A stretch of DNA of 63,276 nt from an uncultured Bacteroides sp. (GTDB lineage: Bacteria > Bacteroidota > Bacteroidia > Bacteroidales > Bacteroidaceae), in NCBI RefSeq assembly GCF_949298305.1, contig NZ_CASFWU010000007.1, positions 1 through 63,276 of the forward strand, read 5' to 3'. Of this stretch, positions 43,405-53,594 are shown piece by piece. Position numbers and translations under genes: made by a program. Every line of letters starts with the position of its first letter. The stretch's first letter is position 1. Under the pieces are notes generated by a model that ran no database searches, was not told the DNA's origin, and saw only the letters and a list, made by a program, of their open reading frames with translations.

Positions 43405-46400
43405 TCGGCATTCTGTTCGCTGTATTTGGAGGGTGATACTCCAAATTGTGCCATAAAGTGTTTCCGTAGTGTACGTGTGTCGTTGTAGCCTACCATTTCG
43501 GCTATCTCCTGCATGCTGTACCGGTCTTCGAGGATGAGCGCGGCGGCTTTGCTCATGCGTACACTACGGATCATGTCAATGGCTGCCAGTTCGCTGCGCT
43601 GCTTGATTTTCCGGTAGAGGGTGGGCTGGCTCATGTGAAGCTGTTCGGCCAGCATCTTCACGTTAAAGTTCTCGTCTGCCAGGTTGGCCTCTATCACTTG
43701 TATCACCTGTTGCATGAAGTAGTCTTCTTTCTCTGTCTTTCCCTGTTCTTCTTCCTTCAGTCTGAGTGTGCCGGTATAGAGGCGCTTCAGTCTTTCCCGT
43801 TGTTTAATCAGGCTACGTACCCTTATCTTCAGCATTTCGGGGTTGAAGGGCTTCATCATGTAGTCGTCGGCTCCGATGCCGAAGGCGTGTATCACGTCCG
43901 CATCTTCAGACTTGGCGGTGAACATCAGCACCGGTATGGAGGCCGTTTGCGGCGATTCCTTCAGTTCGCGGCAACACTCCAGTCCGTCCTTGACGGGCAT
44001 CATGATGTCGCAAATGACGAGGTCGGGCATGCATTCGTGTGCTTTCCGTACCCCTTCCTCTCCGTCGGTTGCTTCTATGATGCTGAATTCGCCCTCAAAG
44101 AGGTTGGCTATGTATTGCCGTATGTCGGCGTTGTCTTCCACAATGAGTAGTCTTCTCTGCATTTCTTCACTTTCTGTACCTGTTCCGTCGGTCAGGGGCG
44201 TGGCTTCGGCGGCTGTCGCCTTACCGGAGGATACGAGAGTCACCTTTTCATTCTGCGGGTCGAAGTGTCGGTTGCCTTCGGGTATGTACAGGCTGATGAT
44301 GGTGCCGTGTCCGTTCCTGTCGGCGGTCTTGACGTAGCCGTGGTGCAGGTCGGTGATGTTTTTTACGATGCGCATCCCGATGCCTGTCTGGGTGGAGTGT
44401 ACGGGGGTGTTCACGCCCGTGGTGAAGGGCTCGAACAGGTGTTTTTTCACCTCCTGGGGGATGCCTGCCCCTGTGTCGCTGACGGTGATATGGCAGAAGG
44501 GGTGCCTGTCTATGGTCGTGCGTCCCAGTGTCAGTTCCACGCTGCCTTGGGGTTGGGTGTACTTGAAGGCGTTGGACAAGAGGTTGCGCACGGCCGAGGC
44601 CATCTTCTCCGCATCAATCCACAGCGCCAGCGGTTCGGGCAGGAGGTGGACGTGAAACTGATAGTGCCCTTTTTCGGCTATGGCTTTGAAGGGCTCGCAC
44701 ACGTTGTCCACCAGTTGGTTGATGTCTGTTTCGGACACCTTGAGCCGCACCATGTTGGCTTCCATCTTCTGAACGAACAGCAACTGGTCCATCAGGGCGT
44801 GCAGGGACTTGCTGTTTTCGAAGGCGGTGCGGAGCTGGCGGACCACTTTGTCGGGCAGTCCCTCTGTGTGCATGAGTTCCTGCAGGGGAGCCAGTATCAG
44901 GGTGAGCGGCGTGCGCAGCTCGTGGGCTATTTCGGTGAAGAAGCGTTCGCGCTCCATGCGCAGCTGCTTCTCCTTGTCGCGTTCCACGTTGGCGGTGAAC
45001 ACTTCATGCTCCAGCTGCATTTCGTGTTCCAGCCGTTTGGCCCTCAGCCGGAATCGTCTGATGATGTACAGCACAATCAGCACTACTGTCACGAACACGC
45101 AGAAGCGGAACCAGACGCTGTTGCTCCAGTGGGGGGCAATGTCAATGTTCAGGGCGGTTATTTCGTTCGGGGCGTTGTCGGGGTGGACATTCTTTATTTC
45201 GAAGACGTACTTGCCTTGTTGCAGGTTGGTGTATGACACCTTCTCCTCTCCCTGTGTATAAATCCATTCCTGCTGGTAGGGATAGAGGCGGTAGGCATAG
45301 GTGTGCAGTTCGTTGGAGTAGGACAGGTCGCTGAACGTGAGGGAGAAGTTCCGGTTTTTATAGCTGAGGCTTATGTCGGACAAATAGGCGATGTTGCAGG
45401 GGAGGATGTTCTGTCCGTTGACGGGGCTGTTGATTTCCACCGGCCGATTGTTGACCTCCAGTCCTGTTATCACTACTTTCTGGGGAACCTCAAACTGATT
45501 GCTCTTGTCGGGTTTGAAATACGTCAGGTTCTTGTTGTTGCCCCAGAACAGGGCCTCTTTCCAGAACAGGGCCGAACGGTTGCTGCCCGAGATGTAATAG
45601 TTGTAGAAACGTTCCTGCTCTTTGTCGTAGCGCGATATGCCCGAGTTGGAGCCTATCCACACGTTGCCTTTGTCGTCCTCGGCAATGCAGCCCACGAAGT
45701 CGTTGCACAGTCCGTCCTGCGTGGTGTAAGTGCGTACGATGCGGTTCTTGCCGGGCGACACGACGGCCAGGCTGCTCATGTAGCCTGCGTAGAGCTGTCC
45801 GTCGGCCGAGGCCAGCAGCGAACGGATGGAGTGGTTGGGCATGTTGGCCCGGGTCTCGTAGCCGGCTTCTATGCGGTTCCGCATTTCGTCGTAGCGGTAG
45901 AGGCCGTTGGTGGTGCCCAGCCACAGGTGTCCGTCGGCCGTCTGTGCCAGTGCGCGTATGAAGAGTGGGGGAATCTCTTTGCCGTCTGGTCCCTTGGGGG
46001 CGACCTTGCGGCAGCGTTGCGTCTCCAGTTCCAGCACGCAGAGTCCCGTCTGGGTGCCTATCCAGAGGCGTCCCTGCCCGTCGGCCAGCAGGCTCCAGAC
46101 GGACATGCGGTTGGTGAATCCTTGCCCGTCTGTCAGTGTGCTGACGCTGAACTGCCTGTCTTTCGGGGTGTAGCGGGTCAGTGTGCCGTCGGCGTTGCCG
46201 AACCACAGGTCGCCCCGGGTGTCGCGCGTGCTGCACAAGACGGTGCGCCGCCGTTTGGTCTTTGCCGTGCCGACCGGCTCGAAGTCCAGGTCCTTGTCTG
46301 CCTGGAAGGGCCGGCGGCTGCGCAGGATGCTGCCGTGGAAGGTGGTGAGCCAGAGGTAGCCTTCGTCGTCGCCCAGGATGGAGCAGATTTCGTTGTGCCT

Positions 46401-47468
46401 GTTCTGGTAGTATCGGTTGTAGAACTGCTCCCGCAGGTCCGACCAGATGACGCCTCCCCCGGCGGTGCCTATCCACAGGTTGCCTTGGGGGTCGTAGTAG
46501 GCGGTTGTCATGCGTGTCTCTATGTCGCGGAAGACGTAGGAGGTGGTGTTGTTGAAGATGCGGGTAGTCATCCGGTCCGGGTCGTCAGGGTCCAGCGTAA
46601 TCAGCGTGTAGCCGTTCCAGGTGGTGGCCAGGTATCTGTTTTTGTCCAGGCAGACAATCTCGAAGACGTCGGTGTGCGACAGTTGGTTCTCTGCCTGCGG
46701 GTTGTGGTAGTTCAGGCGGGTGGTCTTGCCCGTCAGGGTGTTGTATCGGGTGATGCCGTGCAGCAGGGTGGTCATCCAGATGCTCCCCTCGCCGTCGTAG
46801 AGGAGGTGGTTGATGTCTATCGGCTGTCCCGGTCCGAGGCCGATGATGCGCCCGTGTTCCACGTCGTCCGTGTCGGCCACGAAAACCCGGCCATGCCTGT
46901 CTGCCACGCAGATGTGTCGCTTGTCGGGGCTGAGGGACATTCTGGTCAGGGCGCTGCCCGGCTGCTTCCACTGCGAGTAGCGTTTCAGTACACGCAGGCA
47001 GACTGTGTCGGCAGCGGCCTTTCCGCTCCTTTCCAGCAGCATCAGCCCGTCATGGCTCAACGTCCACAGTACGGAGTCGTTGACGGCCGCTGTGGCTATG
47101 GCCCTGATGGCTTTGCCGTCTTCCGTCTGCAAGGCGGTGAAGGTTTCGCTTCGCAGGTTGAAGGCATGGAGGACTCCCATGCTCTCAAAGCACAGCAGTT
47201 CCTCGGATATTTGCTTCAGGTCTGATATGTTGGAGCTGGCGGGGTCGAAGAAAAACGGTTTGACCTGCTTGCCGTCGTAACGGTTCAGCGCATCGCGGGT
47301 GCCGAGCCAGATGAATCCGTTGCGGTCTTTGCAGATGGAGTGGATGGTGTTGTCCGAAAGGCCGTTCTTCATGGTCAGCACATGGAGGTCCTTTTCAAAG
47401 AACGCCTGGCCGGGGAGTGCATGGAGACAAAGGCTTATGAGGAGTGTATAGAATAACTTAAGGTTCAT
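43401..47468 (-). CDS. Hybrid two-component system sensor/regulator (HTCS)
   Basis: About 1355 residues from ATG 47468, chosen to expose a signal peptide (NLKLFYTLLISLCLHALPGQ). Numbering below is from the upstream ATG (47495). The periplasmic sensor has some 14 propeller strands (repeated WIGT/WLGT, 60-650) and a Y_Y_Y domain (about 715-785). Then come a membrane helix (about 795-812), a histidine kinase with His858 (EIAHELRTPL), N-box NLLSNAFKYT and DTGAGI, a receiver with Asp1163 and Lys1215, and an AraC DNA-binding domain (about 1265-1360). One protein therefore senses a glycan fragment and activates transcription, most likely of the susC gene next door. Confidence 0.95.
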   Translation of the reverse strand: MNLKLFYTLLISLCLHALPGQAFFEKDLHVLTMKNGLSDNTIHSICKDRNGFIWLGTRDALNRYDGKQVKPFFFDPASSNISDLKQISEELLCFESMGVLHAFNLRSETFTALQTEDGKAIRAIATAAVNDSVLWTLSHDGLMLLERSGKAAADTVCLRVLKRYSQWKQPGSALTRMSLSPDKRHICVADRHGRVFVADTDDVEHGRIIGLGPGQPIDINHLLYDGEGSIWMTTLLHGITRYNTLTGKTTRLNYHNPQAENQLSHTDVFEIVCLDKNRYLATTWNGYTLITLDPDDPDRMTTRIFNNTTSYVFRDIETRMTTAYYDPQGNLWIGTAGGGVIWSDLREQFYNRYYQNRHNEICSILGDDEGYLWLTTFHGSILRSRRPFQADKDLDFEPVGTAKTKRRRTVLCSTRDTRGDLWFGNADGTLTRYTPKDRQFSVSTLTDGQGFTNRMSVWSLLADGQGRLWIGTQTGLCVLELETQRCRKVAPKGPDGKEIPPLFIRALAQTADGHLWLGTTNGLYRYDEMRNRIEAGYETRANMPNHSIRSLLASADGQLYAGYMSSLAVVSPGKNRIVRTYTTQDGLCNDFVGCIAEDDKGNVWIGSNSGISRYDKEQERFYNYYISGSNRSALFWKEALFWGNNKNLTYFKPDKSNQFEVPQKVVITGLEVNNRPVEINSPVNGQNILPCNIAYLSDISLSYKNRNFSLTFSDLSYSNELHTYAYRLYPYQQEWIYTQGEEKVSYTNLQQGKYVFEIKNVHPDNAPNEITALNIDIAPHWSNSVWFRFCVFVTVVLIVLYIIRRFRLRAKRLEHEMQLEHEVFTANVERDKEKQLRMERERFFTEIAHELRTPLTLILAPLQELMHTEGLPDKVVRQLRTAFENSKSLHALMDQLLFVQKMEANMVRLKVSETDINQLVDNVCEPFKAIAEKGHYQFHVHLLPEPLALWIDAEKMASAVRNLLSNAFKYTQPQGSVELTLGRTTIDRHPFCHITVSDTGAGIPQEVKKHLFEPFTTGVNTPVHSTQTGIGMRIVKNITDLHHGYVKTADRNGHGTIISLYIPEGNRHFDPQNEKVTLVSSGKATAAEATPLTDGTGTESEEMQRRLLIVEDNADIRQYIANLFEGEFSIIEATDGEEGVRKAHECMPDLVICDIMMPVKDGLECCRELKESPQTASIPVLMFTAKSEDADVIHAFGIGADDYMMKPFNPEMLKIRVRSLIKQRERLKRLYTGTLRLKEEEQGKTEKEDYFMQQVIQVIEANLADENFNVKMLAEQLHMSQPTLYRKIKQRSELAAIDMIRSVRMSKAAALILEDRYSMQEIAEMVGYNDTRTLRKHFMAQFGVSPSKYSEQNAD

Positions 47469-47495
47469 GCTCAATCTATGAATTAGATAACGCAA

Positions 47496-48003
47496 AGAAA
47501 TGAAAAATAACTTATTTATCGAAATAAAATGTGAAGAAGTTTGTCTTTCCTTTCTTTGGGTCGGGCTGCTTTCCGACTGCCGCCGTCGCCTGCGGCGTCG
47601 CGTCCGGAGAGGGGGCTGTCTTTGACCGCTTTGTCAATTTTTATACAATCTTGGAGGGACTTTCCGATATGCCTGGTTTACAGCCGGTTAGTGATGGCCT
47701 GTCTCACGATATAACTGAGGTACCCTAAGTATAGGACTGAGGCTGCCTCGGTATAGGACTGAGATACCCTCGGTCCTGTGCCCAGCCCCCCTGTCAAAGG
47801 CGGGTGTACGCATTTTTCAATATGATGAAGCGCCTGCGCCCATCCGGCATTGTGCGGTGCCCGCTTGTGGGGCGGAGGAAAATCCTGCCTGTGGGGCTCT
47901 CTGATACTTGGAATGTGCCTGTAAGTGCTTGAATAATGCGGGTTGTATTAAACGTGTATGCTGAATGAAATGGTTGTGCAGCCGTTGTCTGGTTTGTGTT
48001 ATT
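47496..48003. other. Regulatory spacer between HTCS and SusC
   Basis: About 500 bases between divergent genes. It must hold the HTCS operator, but I cannot point to a certain one. The only marked structure is the 22-base-period repeat at 47717-47782. A 65-codon plus frame (47531-47728) lacks support. Confidence 0.5.
47717..47782. repeat. Third 22-base-period repeat, upstream of susC
   Basis: Units start at 47717, 47739 and 47761. The first two share GAGG and end in TATAGGACT; the third begins GAGATACCCTCGG. Spacing is exactly 22 bases. It lies 270 bases upstream of the susC promoter box, so a regulator-binding role is conceivable. Confidence 0.7.
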
Positions 48004-48011
48004 TACTTTTG
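48004..48011 (+). promoter_or_regulatory. -7 promoter box of the susC operon
   Basis: TACTTTTG matches TAnnTTTG and sits 42 bases before the chosen ATG at 48054. The -33 region is weak (GTTG, 47984-47987, 16-base spacer), as expected for a promoter that needs an activator such as the HTCS. Confidence 0.65.
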
Positions 48012-48053
48012 CAAAAGCGAAAACCTCATTGTCTAACTTTAAAAAGGAAAAAC

Positions 48054-51000
48054 ATGAAAAGAAACCTTATTTTCTTTCTGATGCTATGGTGTTGTATTTC
48101 CATGCATGCCCAGCATCTTACTATTACAGGTAAAGTCACAGACAAACAGAATGAGCCCATTATTGGTGCCAGTGTGGTTGTCAAGGGCACTTCCAACGGT
48201 GTGATAACCGACTTGGAAGGTTCGTTTACCATTAAAGATGTTCCGTCAAACGGAGTCTTGGCCGTTTCCTATATCGGCTATAAGGAGGTTGAGATTATAA
48301 TCAATCCTTCGCAGAAATCCTATTCAGTCACATTGGAAGAAGACAATCAAATGCTGGACGAAGTGGTAGTGGTTGGTTTCGGTACACAGAAGAAGGTGAA
48401 CCTGACGGGTGCCGTTGCTTCGGTGGACACCAAGAAGCTGGAATCCCGCCCCGTTACTTCAGTAGGACAGGCCTTGCAGGGTGTTGTTCCGGGTCTGAAT
48501 GTCAGCATGCCTGATGCTGGTGGTAAGCTGGATGCCAGTCCTTCTTTCAATATCCGTGGTACGGGTAACTTGGGTACAGGTTCCAGTGCCTCACCTCTTG
48601 TCTTGATTGACGGTGTGGCCGGTGACATTAACCAGTTGAATCCGCAGGACATCGACAACATCTCTGTATTGATGGATGCCGCTTCGGCTGCCATCTACGG
48701 TTCGCGTGCTCCGTTCGGTGTGATTTTGGTAACGACCAAGAAAGGTAAGCAGGGAAAGACAAGTATTTCTTACTCCAACAACTTGCGCTGGTCTCGTCCG
48801 ACCAATATTCCTGACATGATGGATGCTTATACCTTTGCCCAGTATTTTAATCGTGGTATGGATAACTCTGGTACGGGTGCTGCCCATTTCTTCTCTGACA
48901 TTACAATGGAGCGCATCCAGCAGTACATGCGTGGCGAAATCACCACGACGGCTGACCCCTCTTTGTCGCAGAACGGTAACTGCTTCGCTTTCAACCAGAA
49001 CTCCAATGACAACCAGAACTGGCCCCGTAACTTTATCGACAAGACGGCTTTCGGACAGGAACATAACTTGAGCCTGTCGGGCGGTAACGAGAAAGTGCAA
49101 TATTATGTATCGGGTGCTTTCCTGGACCAGGATGGTCAGATGAACTATGCAGACGATAACAAGAAACGCTACAATGCCAGTGCGCGTATCAGTGCAGAGA
49201 TTACCAAGTGGATGCGTCTGGAATTCAATAGCCGTTTCATCCGTGAAGACATTGGCATGCCTACCTTCCTGAAACTGTATGGTGACCGCTTCTTTGCCGA
49301 AACAACCAAGCTGCATCCCAATATGCCGCTCTACGATAACAACGGACACTATACCCGTAATCCGAAGCTGATGCAGCTGACGTCGGGCGGACGTTCCAAC
49401 ACGCAGGACGACACGTACTTCACACAAGGTAGCCTGATTCTGACTCCCGTGAAAGGTCTGACCATTCATGGCGATTTGGCCATCCGTACCGGCAGCTACG
49501 AGCATGTCTACAACGTAGCCCGAGTTTATCTGTATGACAAGAATAACAATCCTGTCCCCGAACAGTGGCTGGGCGGTGATGCCGACCTGGCAGCCGGCAA
49601 GACATGGGCCTACAGCGAGCAGCAGCGCGAAACGATGATCACTTCGTCGGCTTATGCAGACTATAGCCTCAACTTCCTGGAGAAACACAATCTGAAGGTG
49701 ATGGTCGGTATGAACAGCGAAAGTTACCGATACAATAATGTATGGGCCAAGCGTTCGGACGTGATGAACGACAGCAATCCTGACGTCAACACTTCTACCG
49801 GTACGCAGAGCAACGGCGCCTACCGTGGCGAATGGTCTTCTTTGGGATACTTCGGCCGTTTGAACTATGATTTCGACGGACGCTATCTGTTCGAATTCAA
49901 TATCCGTCGCGACGGTTCTTCCCGCTTCCGCGCCGACCAGCGTTGGGCTACTTTCCCCTCTGTATCGGTGGGTTGGAACATTGCTCGCGAATCCTTCTGG
50001 GAACCACTGTCCCAGTGGGTCAACACGTTGAAGCCCCGCTTCTCCTATGGTAGCCTCGGTAACCAGAATACCAATTCCTATTATCCTACCTATGCTATCC
50101 AGAATGTAACCGTAGGTAGCCCCGATGCCGGTGGACGTTGGTTGCTTACTACTGACAGCAAGTCGAACATTGCAAGTGCCCCCGGACTGGTAAGCTCTCT
50201 GTTGACTTGGGAGCGTGTGTACAGCTATAACTACGGTGTAGACTTCGGCGCCTTCAACAACCGTCTGAGCGGTTACTTCAACTACTTCATCCGTGACACC
50301 AAGGACATGGTAGGTCCGGCACAGGAAATTTCTCCGATTGTTGGCGCATCGGCTCCCAGCCGTAACAATACATCTTTGCGTACCAAGGGGTGGGAACTTC
50401 AGCTGAACTGGCAGGACCGTATCGGTGATTTCAACTATAATGTTGCTTTCAATTTGTCGGATTCCCGTACACATGTAACTGAATATCCCAATGCCAGCAA
50501 GACTCTGAGCACTTATTATGAAGGTCAGGAATTGGGACAGATTTGGGGTTATGTAACAGAAGGTATGGCTAAAACAGATGAAGAAATGGCTGCTCATATT
50601 GCCAAAGTAGATCAAAGTCAATTAGGTGGAGGCAGTGCAGGCTGGAAGGCTGGTGACATTATGTATGCCGACTTGGACGGTGACGGTAAGATTACTACAG
50701 GTGAATATACGGTAGACGATCCGGGTGATATGAAAGTAATAGGTAATAGTACTCCTCGTTTCCGTTTCGGTTTGAATCTTGGTGCAGAGTGGAAAGGATT
50801 TGATTTGAGTATTTTCTTCCAAGGTGTGGCTAAGAGAGATTATTGGTTGGATGGTATGATTTTCTGGGGTATTAACGGAGACGAATGGAGTTCTACCGGT
50901 TATGTGGAACATTGGGATTTCTTCCGTCCGGAAGGCGACCCGTTAGGCGCTAATACAGATGCTTATTATCCCCGTCCTATTCGTGCAAACAACCAGAACC

Positions 51001-51251
51001 ATTATACTCAGACCCGTTATTTGCAGAATGCTGCCTATATCCGTCTGAAAAACCTGCAGATTGGTTATACCCTGCCTAAGGCATGGACCAATAAGGCCGG
51101 ATTGGAGCGTGTCAGAGTATTCTTCTCGGGTGACAACCTGTGGACTGGTACATCCATCAGCAAGAACTTCGACCCCGAATCCCTGTATCAGAACGGTATG
51201 ACTTATCCGTTGAGCCGTACGCTCTCTTGTGGTATTAATGTAACATTGTAA
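48054..51251 (+). CDS. SusC/RagA TonB-dependent outer membrane transporter
   Basis: A 1065-residue SusC from ATG 48054, which gives a signal peptide (MKRNLIFFLMLWCCISMHAQ); an upstream frame start at 47958 is unlikely because it precedes the promoter box. A carboxypeptidase-like domain (about 22-95, ITGKVTDKQNEPIIGASVVV) leads into the TonB box and plug (MLDEVVVVGFGTQ, then VRGTGNLG-like RGTGNLGTG). A 22-strand barrel fills the rest. It imports the glycan together with the SusD lipoprotein, whose gene starts 15 bases later. Confidence 0.96.
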   Translation: MKRNLIFFLMLWCCISMHAQHLTITGKVTDKQNEPIIGASVVVKGTSNGVITDLEGSFTIKDVPSNGVLAVSYIGYKEVEIIINPSQKSYSVTLEEDNQMLDEVVVVGFGTQKKVNLTGAVASVDTKKLESRPVTSVGQALQGVVPGLNVSMPDAGGKLDASPSFNIRGTGNLGTGSSASPLVLIDGVAGDINQLNPQDIDNISVLMDAASAAIYGSRAPFGVILVTTKKGKQGKTSISYSNNLRWSRPTNIPDMMDAYTFAQYFNRGMDNSGTGAAHFFSDITMERIQQYMRGEITTTADPSLSQNGNCFAFNQNSNDNQNWPRNFIDKTAFGQEHNLSLSGGNEKVQYYVSGAFLDQDGQMNYADDNKKRYNASARISAEITKWMRLEFNSRFIREDIGMPTFLKLYGDRFFAETTKLHPNMPLYDNNGHYTRNPKLMQLTSGGRSNTQDDTYFTQGSLILTPVKGLTIHGDLAIRTGSYEHVYNVARVYLYDKNNNPVPEQWLGGDADLAAGKTWAYSEQQRETMITSSAYADYSLNFLEKHNLKVMVGMNSESYRYNNVWAKRSDVMNDSNPDVNTSTGTQSNGAYRGEWSSLGYFGRLNYDFDGRYLFEFNIRRDGSSRFRADQRWATFPSVSVGWNIARESFWEPLSQWVNTLKPRFSYGSLGNQNTNSYYPTYAIQNVTVGSPDAGGRWLLTTDSKSNIASAPGLVSSLLTWERVYSYNYGVDFGAFNNRLSGYFNYFIRDTKDMVGPAQEISPIVGASAPSRNNTSLRTKGWELQLNWQDRIGDFNYNVAFNLSDSRTHVTEYPNASKTLSTYYEGQELGQIWGYVTEGMAKTDEEMAAHIAKVDQSQLGGGSAGWKAGDIMYADLDGDGKITTGEYTVDDPGDMKVIGNSTPRFRFGLNLGAEWKGFDLSIFFQGVAKRDYWLDGMIFWGINGDEWSSTGYVEHWDFFRPEGDPLGANTDAYYPRPIRANNQNHYTQTRYLQNAAYIRLKNLQIGYTLPKAWTNKAGLERVRVFFSGDNLWTGTSISKNFDPESLYQNGMTYPLSRTLSCGINVTL

Positions 51252-51266
51252 CCTATAAAAGCATTT

Positions 51267-53219
51267 ATGATTATGAAATTGAAATATATATTCTTGTTTT
51301 CTGCAGCCTTGCTGATGGGTACTTCCTGTTCAGACTTTTTGGACAAAGAACCTATTTCGGACAATGTGGACGGTAACTTCTTCACGGCCGAAAATCAATT
51401 GGAACCTTATTGCAACAACATGTATGGTCTGTTGCCCGACCACGGTACGGGTACGGGTACCTTCGGGTATTTCACGACGGACAACAACAGCGACGACATG
51501 ACCACGGTCAATCAGGTGGATAACTTCCTGCCGCAGCGTGTTCAGGTGCCTTCCAGCGGTAGCTATGGTAGTTTCAGTACCATCCGCACTTGCAATCTCT
51601 TTCTGGAGCGTACCCAGGAAAACCTGGATAACGGAACGTTGAGCAATGATGACAACGTAAAGCATTATATTGGCGAGATGTATTTCTTCCGTGCCTATGT
51701 TTATTTCAGCTTGCTGAAGGCTTATGGTGACTTCCCCATCGTGACCGAAGTCTTGACTGACGGCGATTACGCAGCCAATGTGGAGGCTAACAAGCGCAAG
51801 CCCCGTAATGAAGTAGCCCGTTTTATTTTGTCTGATTTGGACAAGGCTATCGAACGTCTGTATCCTAAAACCAATAATTTTACAGCTCATCGCCTTAATC
51901 GTGAATGTGCTTTGCTGTTCAAGTCTCGTGTGGCTTTGTACGAAGCTACTTGGGAGAAGTATCATGCAGGTACGGCACGTGTGCCGGGCGGACCTGGCTG
52001 GCCGGGCGATGCCGCTTCTTTCCATACGGATCTGAACACTGAAATCAGTTTCTTCCTGGACGAGGCCATGGCGGCTGCCAAGGAGGTGGGCGACGCTTCT
52101 TCCTTGATGCCGGATTATGCGGGTCTTTACAGCAAAACAGACCTTTCGGGGCAGCGCAACGAAGTCTTGTTGTGGCGCATGTACAGCGAGGATGCCAAGG
52201 TGCAGAATCAGGTCGTAGGGGCCACGCATGGTTATGGTTCTGTTCAAACTGAAAATGGAACCTATATTTTTGTACATGGCGACAATACGGGCTTTACCCG
52301 TTCGCTGGTCGACAGCTATCTGATGGCCGACGGTTTGCCTATTTATGCTTCTTCCAATTATCAGGGTGATAAGAGTCTGGTGAGTACGATGGCTGGTCGT
52401 GACCAGCGTTTGGTGACTTCGGTTGCAAAACCCGGTGACAAGATTATGACATACAACGGTCAGAATATTATGTATCAGTATCCCGGTCTGACATCGGCTG
52501 CCGGAGGTATCCGTGTGACCAGTACCGGTTATATTCCCCGTAAAGGTTGGATAGATAACGATGTGGTGTACAACAATGCCTATCCGTTGGCATTACCCAT
52601 CTTCCGTGCTGCCGAAGCCTATCTGAATTATATTGAAGCCTATTATCTGAAGAACAATTCACTGGATGACGCTACGCTTGACAAATATTGGAAGGCATTG
52701 CGCAGCCGTGCCGGTGTGGATACGGATTATAAGAAAACTATCGCTGCCACCGACCTGACGAAGGAAATCGATCTGGCCCGCTATTCGGGTACTCAGTTGG
52801 TGGATGCTACACTTTACAACATCCGTCGTGAGCGTCGTAGCGAACTGATTGCAGAAGGTATGCGTAGAGATGACCTGTATCGTTGGCGCTCTCTGGACAT
52901 GATGCAGAATTATTGGATGGAGGGTATGAACTATTGGGACGAATTCCATGTAGAGTTTGAGAATGCCTGTACGGTCTGCAAGTTGTCCTATTCCGCTCCC
53001 AACGAGGCTTCCGTCAGCAAGTATCTGCGTCCTCAGGGTAAGAACGAACTTGTGAAAAAGCACAACGGTTATTGTTTTGAAACAGCCAATTACCTTTCAC
53101 CGTTGTCCTATGATGTATTCCGTTTGTCGACCCCCGAAGAAGGAGGCGATGTTTCAACCTCCGTTGTCTATCAGAATCCGGGTTGGCCGGTAGAAGCAGG
53201 TGGCTTTGCCATCCAATGA
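51267..53219 (+). CDS. SusD/RagB nutrient-binding lipoprotein
   Basis: A 650-residue surface lipoprotein. The lipobox MGTSCSDFLDKEP puts the acylated Cys at 21 (or 19 from the second ATG). TPR-like helices of the SusD fold follow (YFFRAYVYFSLLKAYGDFPIVT) with the C-terminal RRERRSELIAEGMRRDDLYRW, a hallmark of the family. It closes over the SusC pore to hold the glycan. It is translated right after susC. Confidence 0.95.
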   Translation: MIMKLKYIFLFSAALLMGTSCSDFLDKEPISDNVDGNFFTAENQLEPYCNNMYGLLPDHGTGTGTFGYFTTDNNSDDMTTVNQVDNFLPQRVQVPSSGSYGSFSTIRTCNLFLERTQENLDNGTLSNDDNVKHYIGEMYFFRAYVYFSLLKAYGDFPIVTEVLTDGDYAANVEANKRKPRNEVARFILSDLDKAIERLYPKTNNFTAHRLNRECALLFKSRVALYEATWEKYHAGTARVPGGPGWPGDAASFHTDLNTEISFFLDEAMAAAKEVGDASSLMPDYAGLYSKTDLSGQRNEVLLWRMYSEDAKVQNQVVGATHGYGSVQTENGTYIFVHGDNTGFTRSLVDSYLMADGLPIYASSNYQGDKSLVSTMAGRDQRLVTSVAKPGDKIMTYNGQNIMYQYPGLTSAAGGIRVTSTGYIPRKGWIDNDVVYNNAYPLALPIFRAAEAYLNYIEAYYLKNNSLDDATLDKYWKALRSRAGVDTDYKKTIAATDLTKEIDLARYSGTQLVDATLYNIRRERRSELIAEGMRRDDLYRWRSLDMMQNYWMEGMNYWDEFHVEFENACTVCKLSYSAPNEASVSKYLRPQGKNELVKKHNGYCFETANYLSPLSYDVFRLSTPEEGGDVSTSVVYQNPGWPVEAGGFAIQ

Positions 53220-53239
53220 CGACATCATTTTTATGTATG

Positions 53240-53296
53240 GCTGTCCGATGAAGCCTCAAAGCGGTTCGGAATAAATTTGGGGTTACATCGGACAGC
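53240..53296 (+). terminator. Hairpin after susD
   Basis: Perfect 11-base arms GCTGTCCGATG (53240-53250) and CATCGGACAGC (53286-53296), loop 35 bases, no T-run. It begins 20 bases after the susD stop. It may reduce read-through into the enzyme genes or protect the susCD mRNA end. Confidence 0.55.
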
Positions 53297-53354
53297 AACG
53301 AACCTTTTAGAATCGATTATTAACCAGGTGTGTCAGGGATTGCACTTTTTTTCC

Positions 53355-53362
53355 TATCTTTG
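53355..53362 (+). promoter_or_regulatory. Possible -7 box before the GH29 gene
   Basis: TATCTTTG, an exact TAnnTTTG, 232 bases before the ATG. The leader would be long and no -33 TTTG is seen, so this may be chance. If real, GH29 and sulfatase have their own promoter. Confidence 0.35.
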
Positions 53363-53594
53363 GCACACCTTTGTTTTTCAATGGGTAAGAGTCTGCATAA
53401 ATGAATCTATGAATATGGACGGCGAGTTTCGGATGACGCCTTCCTGGCGATCGGACGGAATCGTTATCTCCTTGCTGCCGGGAGCAAGCCTGATATAAAT
53501 GCCCGAGGTGAACACTGACCGGACTGAACTGCCCGATGGCAGAGAAATAGGTATGAATCAATATAAAAATGTGACAGATTAAATAGAACTGATT

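Noticed and set aside
45303..47225. 640-codon frame antisense to the HTCS sensor
   Set aside because: Shadow of a GC-rich gene; the minus strand has repeated propeller motifs.
48591..50621. 676-codon frame antisense to susC
   Set aside because: It mirrors the codon pattern of susC. Its translation has no domain-like features, while the plus strand has full SusC motifs.
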